DNA of 64,000 nt from Chersky-806 sp038252255 (GTDB taxonomy: Bacteria > Actinomycetota > Acidimicrobiia > IMCC26256 > JAENVU01). The position numbers and the translations under genes are program-made. Where the stretch lies: the NCBI GenBank assembly GCA_038252255.1, contig JBBSAM010000015.1:1-64000 (forward strand), written 5' to 3'. The notes beneath the pieces are model-generated. The model was not told where the DNA came from and did no database searches. It saw only the letters and a list, made by a program, of their open reading frames with translations. Below are positions 1 to 6,938 of the stretch, in pieces; position 1 is the stretch's first letter; each line of letters starts with the position of its first letter.

Positions 1-137
1 CAGGACGGAGCGCCCGAGACCCCCGGGCTCAAGCTAACGACGGGCTCCCAGCGCCATAGAAAAAGACGAGCTCTGCCCGGCCGGCACATCCCGATTCTCA
101 TTCGCCGAGAGCGGCCCCGCCAGGGGCCATCACAGCT

Positions 138-159
138 AACCAACTTCGTTCGGACCGCG
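138..159. repeat. Left copy of a 22-bp direct repeat bounding the island
   Basis: The 22 bases here recur exactly at 19374-19395. A weaker relative (CTAACCAACTT followed by related GC-rich sequence) lies at 18126-18155. The repeat stands about 50 bp upstream of the integrase gene, where an attachment or integrase-arm sequence would be expected. Bases 1-137 contain no gene I can support. Whether this is the crossover core or an arm-type site cannot be told from sequence alone; the tRNA-derived repeats at 18260 and 19245 are the stronger core candidates. Confidence 0.6.
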
Positions 160-208
160 TCGCGTTTCCCGGTCCTCGGTGCGCTTAGGCACTCCGAGGA
201 GGCACGCG

Positions 209-1339
209 GTGACGGTGATGCGAAGAGGTCGGAGCTGGTCGTTCGTGGCGTGGGTTCCCGACGGCCCGGGCCGACGCCAGGTATGGCGCGGCGGGTACCG
301 CACGAAGCAGGCGGCGGGTGCAGCCGAGCGGCGGTTCCTGGTTGAGCTCGAAGACGAGGCTGCACAGGTCGCCACTGGCGGTCCCGGGCCGACGGTCGAG
401 GAGTTCTTGACCGATTGGCTCGTGCAGTCGGAGCCGACGCGACGGCCGACGACGTCGGTCTCGTACGAGCGGTGCATGCGTGATCACGTGGTTCCGTACC
501 TCGGAGACGTCGTGCTGCGCGACCTCGCGCCCGATCACGTGCGTGCGTGGCAGACCGCGCTGCTGCAGAAGCCGCTCCGGTTCCGTGACGGCACCCTCTC
601 ACCGACGACCGTGCGGTACTGCCACCGGCTGCTCCGACGGGCGCTCCAGGACGCGTTGCGGTGGGAGCTGATCGACCGGAACCCGTGCGACGCGGTGATC
701 GCGCCGCGCCGCGCCGACACGGAGATGAAGGTCTGGTCGCCCGAGGAGGCAAAGCAGTTCCTCGCTCACGTCGACGGCGATCGCCTGGCCGCGATGTGGC
801 GGGTCTTCCTGGCGACAGGGATGCGCCGAGGTGAGGTCGCCGGACTGCGCTGGATCGATGTCGACCTAGAAGTCGGCCGAGTCTCGGTGCGACATACCCG
901 AGTGCTCGTCTACGACCGGGCGACGGTCTCGGAGCCGAAGACGAGGCGATCGCGCCGGGTCGTCGCATTGGACAGCGGGACGGTGCAGGCATTGACACTG
1001 CATCGTCAACATCAAGATGCCGAGCGTGAATACGCCGGTGAGGTCTGGACCGAGACCGGCTACGTGTTCGTACGTGAGGACGGTGAGCCACTTGATCCAG
1101 ATCGCATCAGCCATCTCTTCCGGCTGACGGCGGACGCCGCCGGAGTACCTCGCATCCGCCTGCACGATCTTCGCCACACCGCGGCTGCGCTCGCACTTGC
1201 GACCGGGATGCACCCGAAGGTGATGTCGGATCGGCTCGGGCACTCGTCGATCGCGATCACGCTCGACGTGTACGGCCACCTCGTGCCGGGCTTGCAGGAG
1301 GACGCGGCTGCCGCGGTCGGCGCTCTGCTCGACCCCTGA
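209..1339 (+). CDS. int: Tyrosine-type site-specific integrase
   Basis: Encodes a 376-residue phage/ICE integrase that would catalyse integration of the island into a tRNA gene and, with an excisionase, its removal. The N-terminus has the arm-binding type opening (RRGRSWSFVAW), a SAM-like core-binding domain follows, and the C-terminal catalytic domain carries Arg in ATGMRRGE (about residue 206), the HDLRH box (about 318-322), a GHSS histidine and the nucleophile Tyr in LDVYGHL. All catalytic residues look intact. The GTG start at 209 is chosen because GAGGAGG lies at 196-202, six bases upstream; an in-frame upstream GTG at 179 has no such site. An excisionase-like gene follows downstream. 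Confidence 0.93.
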   Translation: MTVMRRGRSWSFVAWVPDGPGRRQVWRGGYRTKQAAGAAERRFLVELEDEAAQVATGGPGPTVEEFLTDWLVQSEPTRRPTTSVSYERCMRDHVVPYLGDVVLRDLAPDHVRAWQTALLQKPLRFRDGTLSPTTVRYCHRLLRRALQDALRWELIDRNPCDAVIAPRRADTEMKVWSPEEAKQFLAHVDGDRLAAMWRVFLATGMRRGEVAGLRWIDVDLEVGRVSVRHTRVLVYDRATVSEPKTRRSRRVVALDSGTVQALTLHRQHQDAEREYAGEVWTETGYVFVREDGEPLDPDRISHLFRLTADAAGVPRIRLHDLRHTAAALALATGMHPKVMSDRLGHSSIAITLDVYGHLVPGLQEDAAAAVGALLDP

Positions 1340-1471
1340 CGCTCGTCTGCACCGCCTCCCCGGAGACCTGCACGAGTCTCTGCACCAAGAGTCTGTGTGA
1401 GGCATTCCGTGACGCGTTCGGGTCCATCTGATGCGCATAGCTCCGGTAGCACCCGATCTGGAGGAGGAGTC

Positions 1472-1678
1472 ATGTCCACGAAGCTCACGTACACCGTCAC
1501 CGAGACCGCCGAACTGCTCGGCATCTCACGATCGAGCGCGTACGAGTGCGTGCGCCGAGGCGAGATCCCGTCACTCACGCTCGGCCGGCGCGTCGTCATT
1601 CCGAGACGCGCGCTCGAATCGCTGCTCGCAGTCGAACCAGACCGCCCGGAGCCCGTTCGCTGCGAGGACGAGCGGTGA
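1472..1678 (+). CDS. xis: Excisionase / MerR-like helix-turn-helix protein
   Basis: A 68-residue protein with an HTH_17-type winged helix: YTVTETAELLGISRSSAYECVRRGEIPSLTLGRR is the usual sequence of recognition helix followed by wing. Such proteins next to tyrosine integrases serve as directionality factors that bend DNA at the attachment site, or as regulators of the integrase. The ATG at 1472 is preceded by GAGGAGG at 1461-1467. It lies about 130 bp downstream of the integrase on the same strand. The charged tail is short and shows no other domain. Excisionase is the best guess; a transcriptional regulator is the alternative. Confidence 0.8.
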   Translation: MSTKLTYTVTETAELLGISRSSAYECVRRGEIPSLTLGRRVVIPRRALESLLAVEPDRPEPVRCEDER

Positions 1679-1748
1679 TCGGGCACGCTGACAGCCGGCT
1701 CAGAGCTCGCCTGACCGCTCCCGGAGGATCGATCGACCCCGTACTGCG

Positions 1749-2000
1749 ATGGGCATCGAACTACCCGCCGACGCCGTACAGAGTGCCCTGTTGGGAGGGG
1801 CCGACGCTCTCTGGATCAGCGCCAGCCGCGCGCTGGCGCGAGCGCTCTTCGGCACGCGCGGCCATTTCGTCGCCCGCGAGCTCGTCGCCACCGACCGCCT
1901 CCGTCGATTCCTCACGCACGCCAACATCGGTATCGCGTTCGGTATCACGGCCAAGCCTGCGCATCACCGCTTCGCGCGTCACGTCTCGCCCCGCACCTGA
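1749..2000 (+). CDS. Small putative helix-turn-helix protein of the element backbone
   Basis: An 83-residue frame with strong G/C third-position preference. Its C-terminal stretch (NIGIAFGITAKPAHHRFARHV) resembles the sigma-like HTH found in many actinobacterial small regulators (pattern IG-x-ALGV-x-x-QAA-x-x-RF). The same pattern is present in the antitoxin-like protein at 18744. It sits between the excisionase and a coiled-coil gene on the same strand, as expected of an element regulator. There is no obvious Shine-Dalgarno sequence before the ATG, so the start is uncertain, and the gene itself is supported only by codon use and this similarity. Confidence 0.45.
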   Translation: MGIELPADAVQSALLGGADALWISASRALARALFGTRGHFVARELVATDRLRRFLTHANIGIAFGITAKPAHHRFARHVSPRT

Positions 2001-2039
2001 ATCGTTCTTCGTTACCGCAGTCAGGATCGACACAGACTT

Positions 2040-2064
2040 GCCAGTTGCGCGATGCGCAACTGGC
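2040..2064. promoter_or_regulatory. Perfect 11-bp inverted repeat, probable operator
   Basis: GCCAGTTGCGC is followed by a three-base spacer and its exact reverse complement. The palindrome lies 46-71 bp upstream of the chosen start at 2111, and further GCGCAAC / GTGCAAC half-site-like words follow at about 2075-2090. The position suggests an operator or partition-type site for a backbone DNA-binding protein. It is not followed by a U-run, so a terminator is less likely. Confidence 0.5.
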
Positions 2065-2110
2065 CGAAACGCGCCGCGCAACGTGTGCAACCCGCGGTGG
2101 GGCGACTGAC

Positions 2111-2812
2111 GTGGGTGAGAACCGATGGGCGACACGTGTCGCGCGCGACCTGATCGTCACCGCCCGCGTGCCTGGCGAGAATGACGGCGTCGTTGTTCGC
2201 CGGCTGATCGGTGAGACCGTCGACGTCCTGGTGGACCTCGAAGACCGATCCGAGCGGGAGCGCCTGGAGCTTGAGGAGCTCGTGGAACTGGTTGTTGCGA
2301 GGCTCGAGCAGGAGTGTGAGGTCGCCCGCCAGCGGATCGCCGCCGCCGAGGCCGTGCTCGAAGCCGACAAGGAAAGGCGCCGCCTCGAACGGCAAGCAAG
2401 GAATGCCGAAACGCGGGCCCGCCGCGCGATCGAGGAAAGCGGCCCCGAGGGCGTGATCTCCCGGCACGTGCTCGTCGATCCCGGCGCCTGGCAGGCTCTC
2501 GCCAACGACGCCCGGCGCAAGCGGACGACGGTCATGGCCTTGGCTGGCCAGGCGCTCGCAACAGAGGCCGTGGCCCTTGACGCCGCGGACGTGACGGGGT
2601 TGCCTTCCACTCGTCGCCGGAAGAGCCCTGGCGAGCTAGATCCTCGGCCGAAAGATCGGGTCATCCGGCTAGAGCTCTTCTCGGAGCATTGGGAGACAAT
2701 CGCCGACGCAGCCGCTTCCGGCAACACAACTGCGGCCCGCTACGCGGGGAACGTCCTTGAAGCAACCGCCCACGCGCTCGGTTGGAGAGATCGGGGTGAT
2801 GGCAGCTTGTGA
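2111..2812 (+). CDS. Hypothetical coiled-coil protein of the integrative element
   Basis: About 233 residues from the GTG at 2111; the frame is open from a TTG at 2045. I do not recognise the family. Roughly residues 45-115 are a long Glu/Arg/Ala-rich helix (for example LELEELVELVVARLEQECE) predicted to form a coiled coil, followed by a helical C-terminal half. It follows the integrase and small HTH genes in the same direction, so an element maintenance or replication/partition accessory role is possible, but this is inference from position. The GTG start is chosen because a GGTGGGG-like stretch lies just upstream and the palindrome at 2040-2064 would then be leader or promoter DNA. Confidence 0.6.
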   Translation: MGENRWATRVARDLIVTARVPGENDGVVVRRLIGETVDVLVDLEDRSERERLELEELVELVVARLEQECEVARQRIAAAEAVLEADKERRRLERQARNAETRARRAIEESGPEGVISRHVLVDPGAWQALANDARRKRTTVMALAGQALATEAVALDAADVTGLPSTRRRKSPGELDPRPKDRVIRLELFSEHWETIADAAASGNTTAARYAGNVLEATAHALGWRDRGDGSL

Positions 2813-2853
2813 TTAGCAGTCGGCCACGCGCAACCGGGAAGGGCGAAGGCGTC

Positions 2854-3012
2854 ATGGCAGGTCGACAGACGGTCAGGCGCCGCGCAAGAGTCGAAGCCGC
2901 GGTGCGCGCACCAGCGGTGCAACGAGGGCGATGCACGTGGCCTCTCAAGTCAGCTTCCCGTCGAGTTCCGCAGACGACTCCTGGACAGATTGCGCCGCCG
3001 GAAGCCGCGTAG
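2854..3012 (+). pseudogene. Probable truncated backbone gene at the cargo junction
   Basis: The ATG at 2854 opens a 52-codon frame whose first 26 residues (MAGRQTVRRRARVEAAVRAP and onwards) look like the start of a Lys/Arg-rich protein family common beside integrases in actinobacterial integrative elements. Those family members usually run to about 100 residues with a helical Asp/Glu-rich second half. Here the resemblance stops near base 2930 and the rest reads as unrelated sequence, at the same place where base composition falls toward the glycosyltransferase gene. I infer a gene cut by cargo insertion; the family assignment is from memory of sequence style, not a search. Confidence 0.35.
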
Positions 3013-3086
3013 CATCGTTGGCTCTATCGAAGGGGAGCGCTCCCAGCTTCAGGTCAGACTCCTATTGGATCCGCTACCTTGCAGAG

Positions 3087-4208
3087 ATGTCCCAGGGAAG
3101 CACGGTTGCAATTGATGCGACGCCCCTCCTCACAGGGAACTTGACAGGGATCGGCACGTATGTTCATGAACTGATTGAGCGGCTGCCGGGCAGAATCAAC
3201 GTCCTGGCCTTCTCCATGTCCTTTAGGGGGAGGAATCGCCTTACCGAACTAGTTCGGTGTCGGGTGTCTCCGAAATGGCGCAGGGTCGTGCCGATGGAGG
3301 TTGCCTATCCGCTGTGGGATGCCATCGGAAGGCCGCAAGCCCGCTATTGGGTTGGTAGAAAGCCCTCGGTCATTCATGGGACCAACTACGTCGTTCCACC
3401 ACTTGGAAACCGGCGAGGTGTCGTGACCGTTCACGACTTAGCCGAGCTTCATTTGAACGACTACTCTGGCCAGGCCGGTAGCTTTCGGCGTCACCTTGAG
3501 CGCGCAGCGAGCGAGGGCGCGTACTTCCATGCCGTTAGCAATGTCGTGGCTACAGATCTCATGACTCGACTCGGAGTGCCTGAGGATCGGGTCCGGACGA
3601 TATATCACGGTGTTCCAGCCCTGTCGTCGGAAACAAGCCCGCCACCCGGTTTCGATCAACACCGACCGTTTGTTGTCGCTATCGGAACATACGAACCTCG
3701 GAAAGGCTTCCCCGATCTCGTCAGCGCATTTGACCGGATCGCGTCACAGTTCCCCGACGTACAGTTGCTGATTGCTGGCCGCCAGGACCTCCATAGCGCT
3801 GAACCTGATTTGACAGCGCAAGCAAAAGCTGATTCGAAGAATGGGGATCGAATCCACCTTCTGGACTATGTAACCCCTCAGCAGAAGGCATTCATGGTTC
3901 GGAACGCGATAAGTCTAGTCGTTCCCTCCCTCTACGAAGGTTTCTGCTTCCCCATGTTGGAGGCTTTCGTCTCCGAGACTCCGGTCGTCGCTAGGCCTGT
4001 TGGAGGTATTCCAGAGGTTGCTGCCGGGTCAGCATTACTCGCCCAAGGAGACACGGTCCAGGACCTAGCTGAAGCAATGGAGCAAGTAATGGTTAGCGAG
4101 AGCACGCGAGACGCGCTCGTGATCGCCGGACTTGAAAGGTCAAGAGCCTTCAGCTGGGACACCTGCGTCTCTGAGCACATGGATCTGTATCAGATTGCAG
4201 CGTCGTAG
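3087..4208 (+). CDS. Family 4 glycosyltransferase (GT-B fold)
   Basis: A 373-residue retaining glycosyltransferase that would transfer a sugar from a nucleotide-activated donor to a cell-surface or polysaccharide acceptor in the cytoplasm. The N-terminal Rossmann domain has the glycine-rich loop (LTGNLTGIGTY), the inter-domain region has the typical AIGTYEPRKGF strand-loop, and the C-terminal nucleotide-sugar site has the E-x7-E motif in YEGFCFPMLEAF followed by GGIPEVA. The ATG at 3087 places the Rossmann strand at residues 7-13 as usual. Codon use is noticeably less G/C-biased than in host genes, suggesting acquired cargo. No other glycan gene is adjacent, so the acceptor is unknown. Confidence 0.85.
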   Translation: MSQGSTVAIDATPLLTGNLTGIGTYVHELIERLPGRINVLAFSMSFRGRNRLTELVRCRVSPKWRRVVPMEVAYPLWDAIGRPQARYWVGRKPSVIHGTNYVVPPLGNRRGVVTVHDLAELHLNDYSGQAGSFRRHLERAASEGAYFHAVSNVVATDLMTRLGVPEDRVRTIYHGVPALSSETSPPPGFDQHRPFVVAIGTYEPRKGFPDLVSAFDRIASQFPDVQLLIAGRQDLHSAEPDLTAQAKADSKNGDRIHLLDYVTPQQKAFMVRNAISLVVPSLYEGFCFPMLEAFVSETPVVARPVGGIPEVAAGSALLAQGDTVQDLAEAMEQVMVSESTRDALVIAGLERSRAFSWDTCVSEHMDLYQIAAS

Positions 4209-4250
4209 CTGCGATTGTCACTTCTGAGGACTGCTTCTGGTGAGAGCAAG

Positions 4251-4493
4251 TTACTGGTCGGCTACAACAGTGAGGTCGACATCGACATCGGAGAGATCGT
4301 TGACTCCCTGATTGGGGGTGGTTTCCGGACTGCGTCTGGCTTTGGCCATAATCGCTTCCACTTCTAGCTTGTAGCGTTCCCGATCGGGTTTGAAGTCCCT
4401 CGCTTCCGGCGTCTCAAGCTCCGGGAGATGAGTCCACGCCTTGCTCTGACCCGGAAACGGGAAGCTTCGACTTGCTCGTCGGCGCGGACTCAT
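4251..4493 (-). CDS. Small hypothetical protein coupled to the membrane protein upstream
   Basis: An 80-residue protein with a basic N-terminus, a central predicted helix (DRERYKLEVEAIMAKARR) and an acidic hydrophobic end (VNDLSDVDVDLTVVADQ). No known domain is visible. Its ATG overlaps the stop of the 520-residue membrane protein gene by the four bases 4490-4493, so the two are probably translated together. It ends about 40 bp from the end of the converging glycosyltransferase gene. Function unknown; the coupling suggests a partner of the membrane protein. Confidence 0.55.
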   Translation of the reverse strand: MSPRRRASRSFPFPGQSKAWTHLPELETPEARDFKPDRERYKLEVEAIMAKARRSPETTPNQGVNDLSDVDVDLTVVADQ

Positions 4494-6052
4494 ACTCGAT
4501 CTCCAACCATTTCTGGGCCAAGTTCCTGTAGAACGCCAGGCATCTTTGCTCGCTCGATCTTACGCCTGAGGTTGCGCCAGCGATCGCTTGTACGGCTCAG
4601 TCGCCACAGGTGGTTGACGCCCCCAACTGTGAGCCGGATAGCGACCAGGAAACAGATCCACGCACCGGTGTACCAGACGGGCCGGGCGTCGGAAGCCTCC
4701 ATCTCGAATACGAACGGCAATGAGCACATTGCTGACGCAATTCCCATTGAGAATAGGAAGAATCGTGTGAGTGCAAAGGTTCGGGACGCGAGGCGGTGCT
4801 CATCGCGCTGTCCGCCGATAGTAACAGCAATCGCTGGAAACAACAGTAGCAATGTCGCCGCGAAGTTCGAATCAATGATGCTGGAGGTAGACTTCGCGGA
4901 AGTATCAAACTCGGTGTATTGCAGATGAATAGTAAAGGCCAATATACCGAGAGCTACCGCCACCGAGAGCAACCAACTCTCAAGAAAGAAGCCGCTCTTG
5001 TTGCTATAGAAGTTCACACAGAACTTGGGCTCGGTTGCGTACCGGAAGTCCTTTGAAGTTACGACAACATGGGCCGCAATGGGCAGCCGATCGTCGTCGA
5101 AATGCCAAGTATTCCAATGGAGATGTCCGATTTCGCGCCGTGCTACCAAACCAGAGTCAATGACCTTGAATCCTCGGGGTGCCCACACATTGATATGCCG
5201 ACTCCCCGAAGAGCCAACAGCTCGAATGGGAATCTCCGTTCCCCATGAAAGAGAACCGGCAATGAGCCGCCGAAGTATGAGGACGGGGCTCCGCTTCTTA
5301 ATCGGCACTGAAGCCGTATAGCGGAGGGTCATTACGAATCCGGTTGGCAGCGAGTGCTGAACTGGCACGTCTGCAATCAGGAGATGCACGGCTCGATATT
5401 CATCAAGATCTTCGAGGAGTCTGATGAGTTTGTCCGAAGATACGTCAAGCTCTGCAAGTCGCGCGACAATAGCCTCTCGCGGCGTCAGTGGCTTGCGATC
5501 TGAGCTGGGCGACTCGGAGTCGTGTACGGGGAGTAGAGCTGTCAAGGAGCGTACGAGCCACCGCACGAGCTGGAGGAATCTCGCAACAATGGGGGAGTTT
5601 GGTGGGCGCTCGGTAACTGGAGCTGCTGAATCTATATAGGCGTGAATGGCTCTATGTATCTCCGGGAAGTCGGGGTGGTCTGCTCCGAGAGTCTGGTGAG
5701 TGATACCGTCGGCGATCAAGCGCCGTTCTTCGTCGCGATTGAGTCGAGCAATCTGTGCTCCGGTCCCGTCGAGCACTTCGATAGCGGTGTGTCTATGGCG
5801 ATCGAGTCTCATCAAAGGGAGGAGCAGCCCGGAGTCGTGATCCGGGCCAGATCCGAATGAGTGTGGAATCAAGTGGTCGTCGATGTAGCGAAGGTCGATG
5901 TGGAGGTCGATGGACTGGACGAGGCTCCTGTCGTCTGCGAACCGCACATGATCGACGCGCCGGCGTACCCATCGCTGGCTAGAGCTGGGACGCGCGAGCT
6001 CTACTACGCGGGATCCCACCCGCCGCAGCGGAGAGACGTCAACTTGTGCCAC
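4490..6052 (-). CDS. Large hypothetical protein with C-terminal membrane segments
   Basis: A 520-residue protein I do not recognise. The first 360 residues appear soluble, with alternating beta-strand-like segments (for example FVMTLRYTASVPIKKRSPVL and GHLHWNTWHFDDDRLPIAAHVVV). About residues 372-475 hold four hydrophobic segments: WLLSVAVALGILAFTIHLQ, FAATLLLLFPAIAVTIGG, FFLFSMGIASAMCSLPFVF and TGAWICFLVAIRLTVGGV. A short basic tail ends the protein. The GTG start at 6052 is preceded by an AGGGG-type site. It forms a coupled pair with the 80-residue gene and lies beside defence genes in lower-GC DNA, so a sensing or membrane-effector role is possible but unproven. Confidence 0.7.
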   Translation of the reverse strand: MAQVDVSPLRRVGSRVVELARPSSSQRWVRRRVDHVRFADDRSLVQSIDLHIDLRYIDDHLIPHSFGSGPDHDSGLLLPLMRLDRHRHTAIEVLDGTGAQIARLNRDEERRLIADGITHQTLGADHPDFPEIHRAIHAYIDSAAPVTERPPNSPIVARFLQLVRWLVRSLTALLPVHDSESPSSDRKPLTPREAIVARLAELDVSSDKLIRLLEDLDEYRAVHLLIADVPVQHSLPTGFVMTLRYTASVPIKKRSPVLILRRLIAGSLSWGTEIPIRAVGSSGSRHINVWAPRGFKVIDSGLVARREIGHLHWNTWHFDDDRLPIAAHVVVTSKDFRYATEPKFCVNFYSNKSGFFLESWLLSVAVALGILAFTIHLQYTEFDTSAKSTSSIIDSNFAATLLLLFPAIAVTIGGQRDEHRLASRTFALTRFFLFSMGIASAMCSLPFVFEMEASDARPVWYTGAWICFLVAIRLTVGGVNHLWRLSRTSDRWRNLRRKIERAKMPGVLQELGPEMVGDRV

Positions 6053-6524
6053 AAGCTTCCCCTGCCTCGACGGCCGCCGCGCCTACGCGGCGCCTCCGAA
6101 CGATCATGACTTCTGATGGCCGAGCCCGCAACCGATTCTGTGCCTGGCAGAACCCGACGTAGACAGCATCTCGATCACTGCCGAGGGAGTTGCTTCACCG
6201 TGCCGCGTCTTGCATCTCATGGCGCTTCAGTGATGTTGTCGCGGCATGAAGTGGCTGGCGCGGACTGGGCGCGTCACTCAGGCCGGGTGCGCCGGGAAGT
6301 GCGGCTGTCAAGCCGTCGGGGGCCGAGGATGAACCCGGGCTGGGAAGGAACAATCAGCAGAAGGACATGCGTGTTGCGGGCCGCGCGGAAGGGCGCCAGC
6401 CCCGTCGGTCGCCTTCGCTCGGTCGGTTTGCGTAGGTTGGAGCTGTAGCCGTAGCTTGCCGGATCCGTTCCGCAAATACACGAAGAGCGCGATAAGGCGG
6501 CCAACGCAAGTTGGTAGAGACTCG
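6053..6524. other. Non-coding interval between two minus-strand operons
   Basis: No frame here shows the codon bias or protein-like content of its neighbours. It must hold the promoter of the 520-residue membrane protein gene and the 3' end signals of the cytidine deaminase operon. I could not pick out a confident -10/-35 pair or terminator. Confidence 0.4.
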
Positions 6525-6938
6525 TCACCGCGGGTAGTGGGGCATCAGCTCGACCGCGCGCAGAGTCTCGATCGAACCGCCTGGACTGCCCTGAACTCCG
6601 ACGACGCAATTCGCACCGCCGAACTCCCAAATCCAGTCGAGACACGCCCCACATGGTGTAAATCGTTCTCGTTCGGCAGCTATCACAAGCGCGACCAGAT
6701 CTCGCTCCCCGCCGGCGATCATGTTGCTAATCGCATTCGTCTCGGCGTGAATATCGTGGCTCCGAAACTTGTGCTCGACGTTGCAGCCCACCCACGTTCC
6801 ACCAGAGCCGCCGAGCACAGCGCATCCGACCGCTGTCGCGCCGAGGATGCGAGAGTGGTTCCGGACTTGCCAAGCAAGCGCAGCGAGCTGTGAGAGGTCA
6901 CTCCCAGCCAACTGGTTTTCGCCAGGCAGTGAGCTCAT
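6525..6938 (-). CDS. Cytidine deaminase-like enzyme, third gene of a putative defence operon
   Basis: A 137-residue zinc deaminase of the size of tetrameric cytidine deaminases, which hydrolyse cytidine or deoxycytidine to uridine or deoxyuridine. The zinc site is complete: HAE at residues 64-66 (catalytic Glu) and PCGAC at 95-99. The N-terminal substrate-loop region (LGATAVGCAVLG) is also recognisable. The ATG overlaps the stop of the NACHT ATPase gene by four bases (6935-6938), so it is translationally coupled to it rather than being a housekeeping salvage gene. In that setting it may alter the cytidine-nucleotide pool during infection; substrate specificity cannot be read from the sequence. 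Confidence 0.85.
   Translation of the reverse strand: MSSLPGENQLAGSDLSQLAALAWQVRNHSRILGATAVGCAVLGGSGGTWVGCNVEHKFRSHDIHAETNAISNMIAGGERDLVALVIAAERERFTPCGACLDWIWEFGGANCVVGVQGSPGGSIETLRAVELMPHYPR

Noticed and set aside
3135..3165. A GGAAC...CGTA match resembling an ECF promoter inside the glycosyltransferase gene
   Set aside because: The spacing and -10 do not match the three good sites, and it is inside coding sequence.
6116..6654. Short frames in the gap before the cytidine deaminase
   Set aside because: Arg/Ser-rich translations with no ribosome site and no similarity in style to the neighbouring genes.
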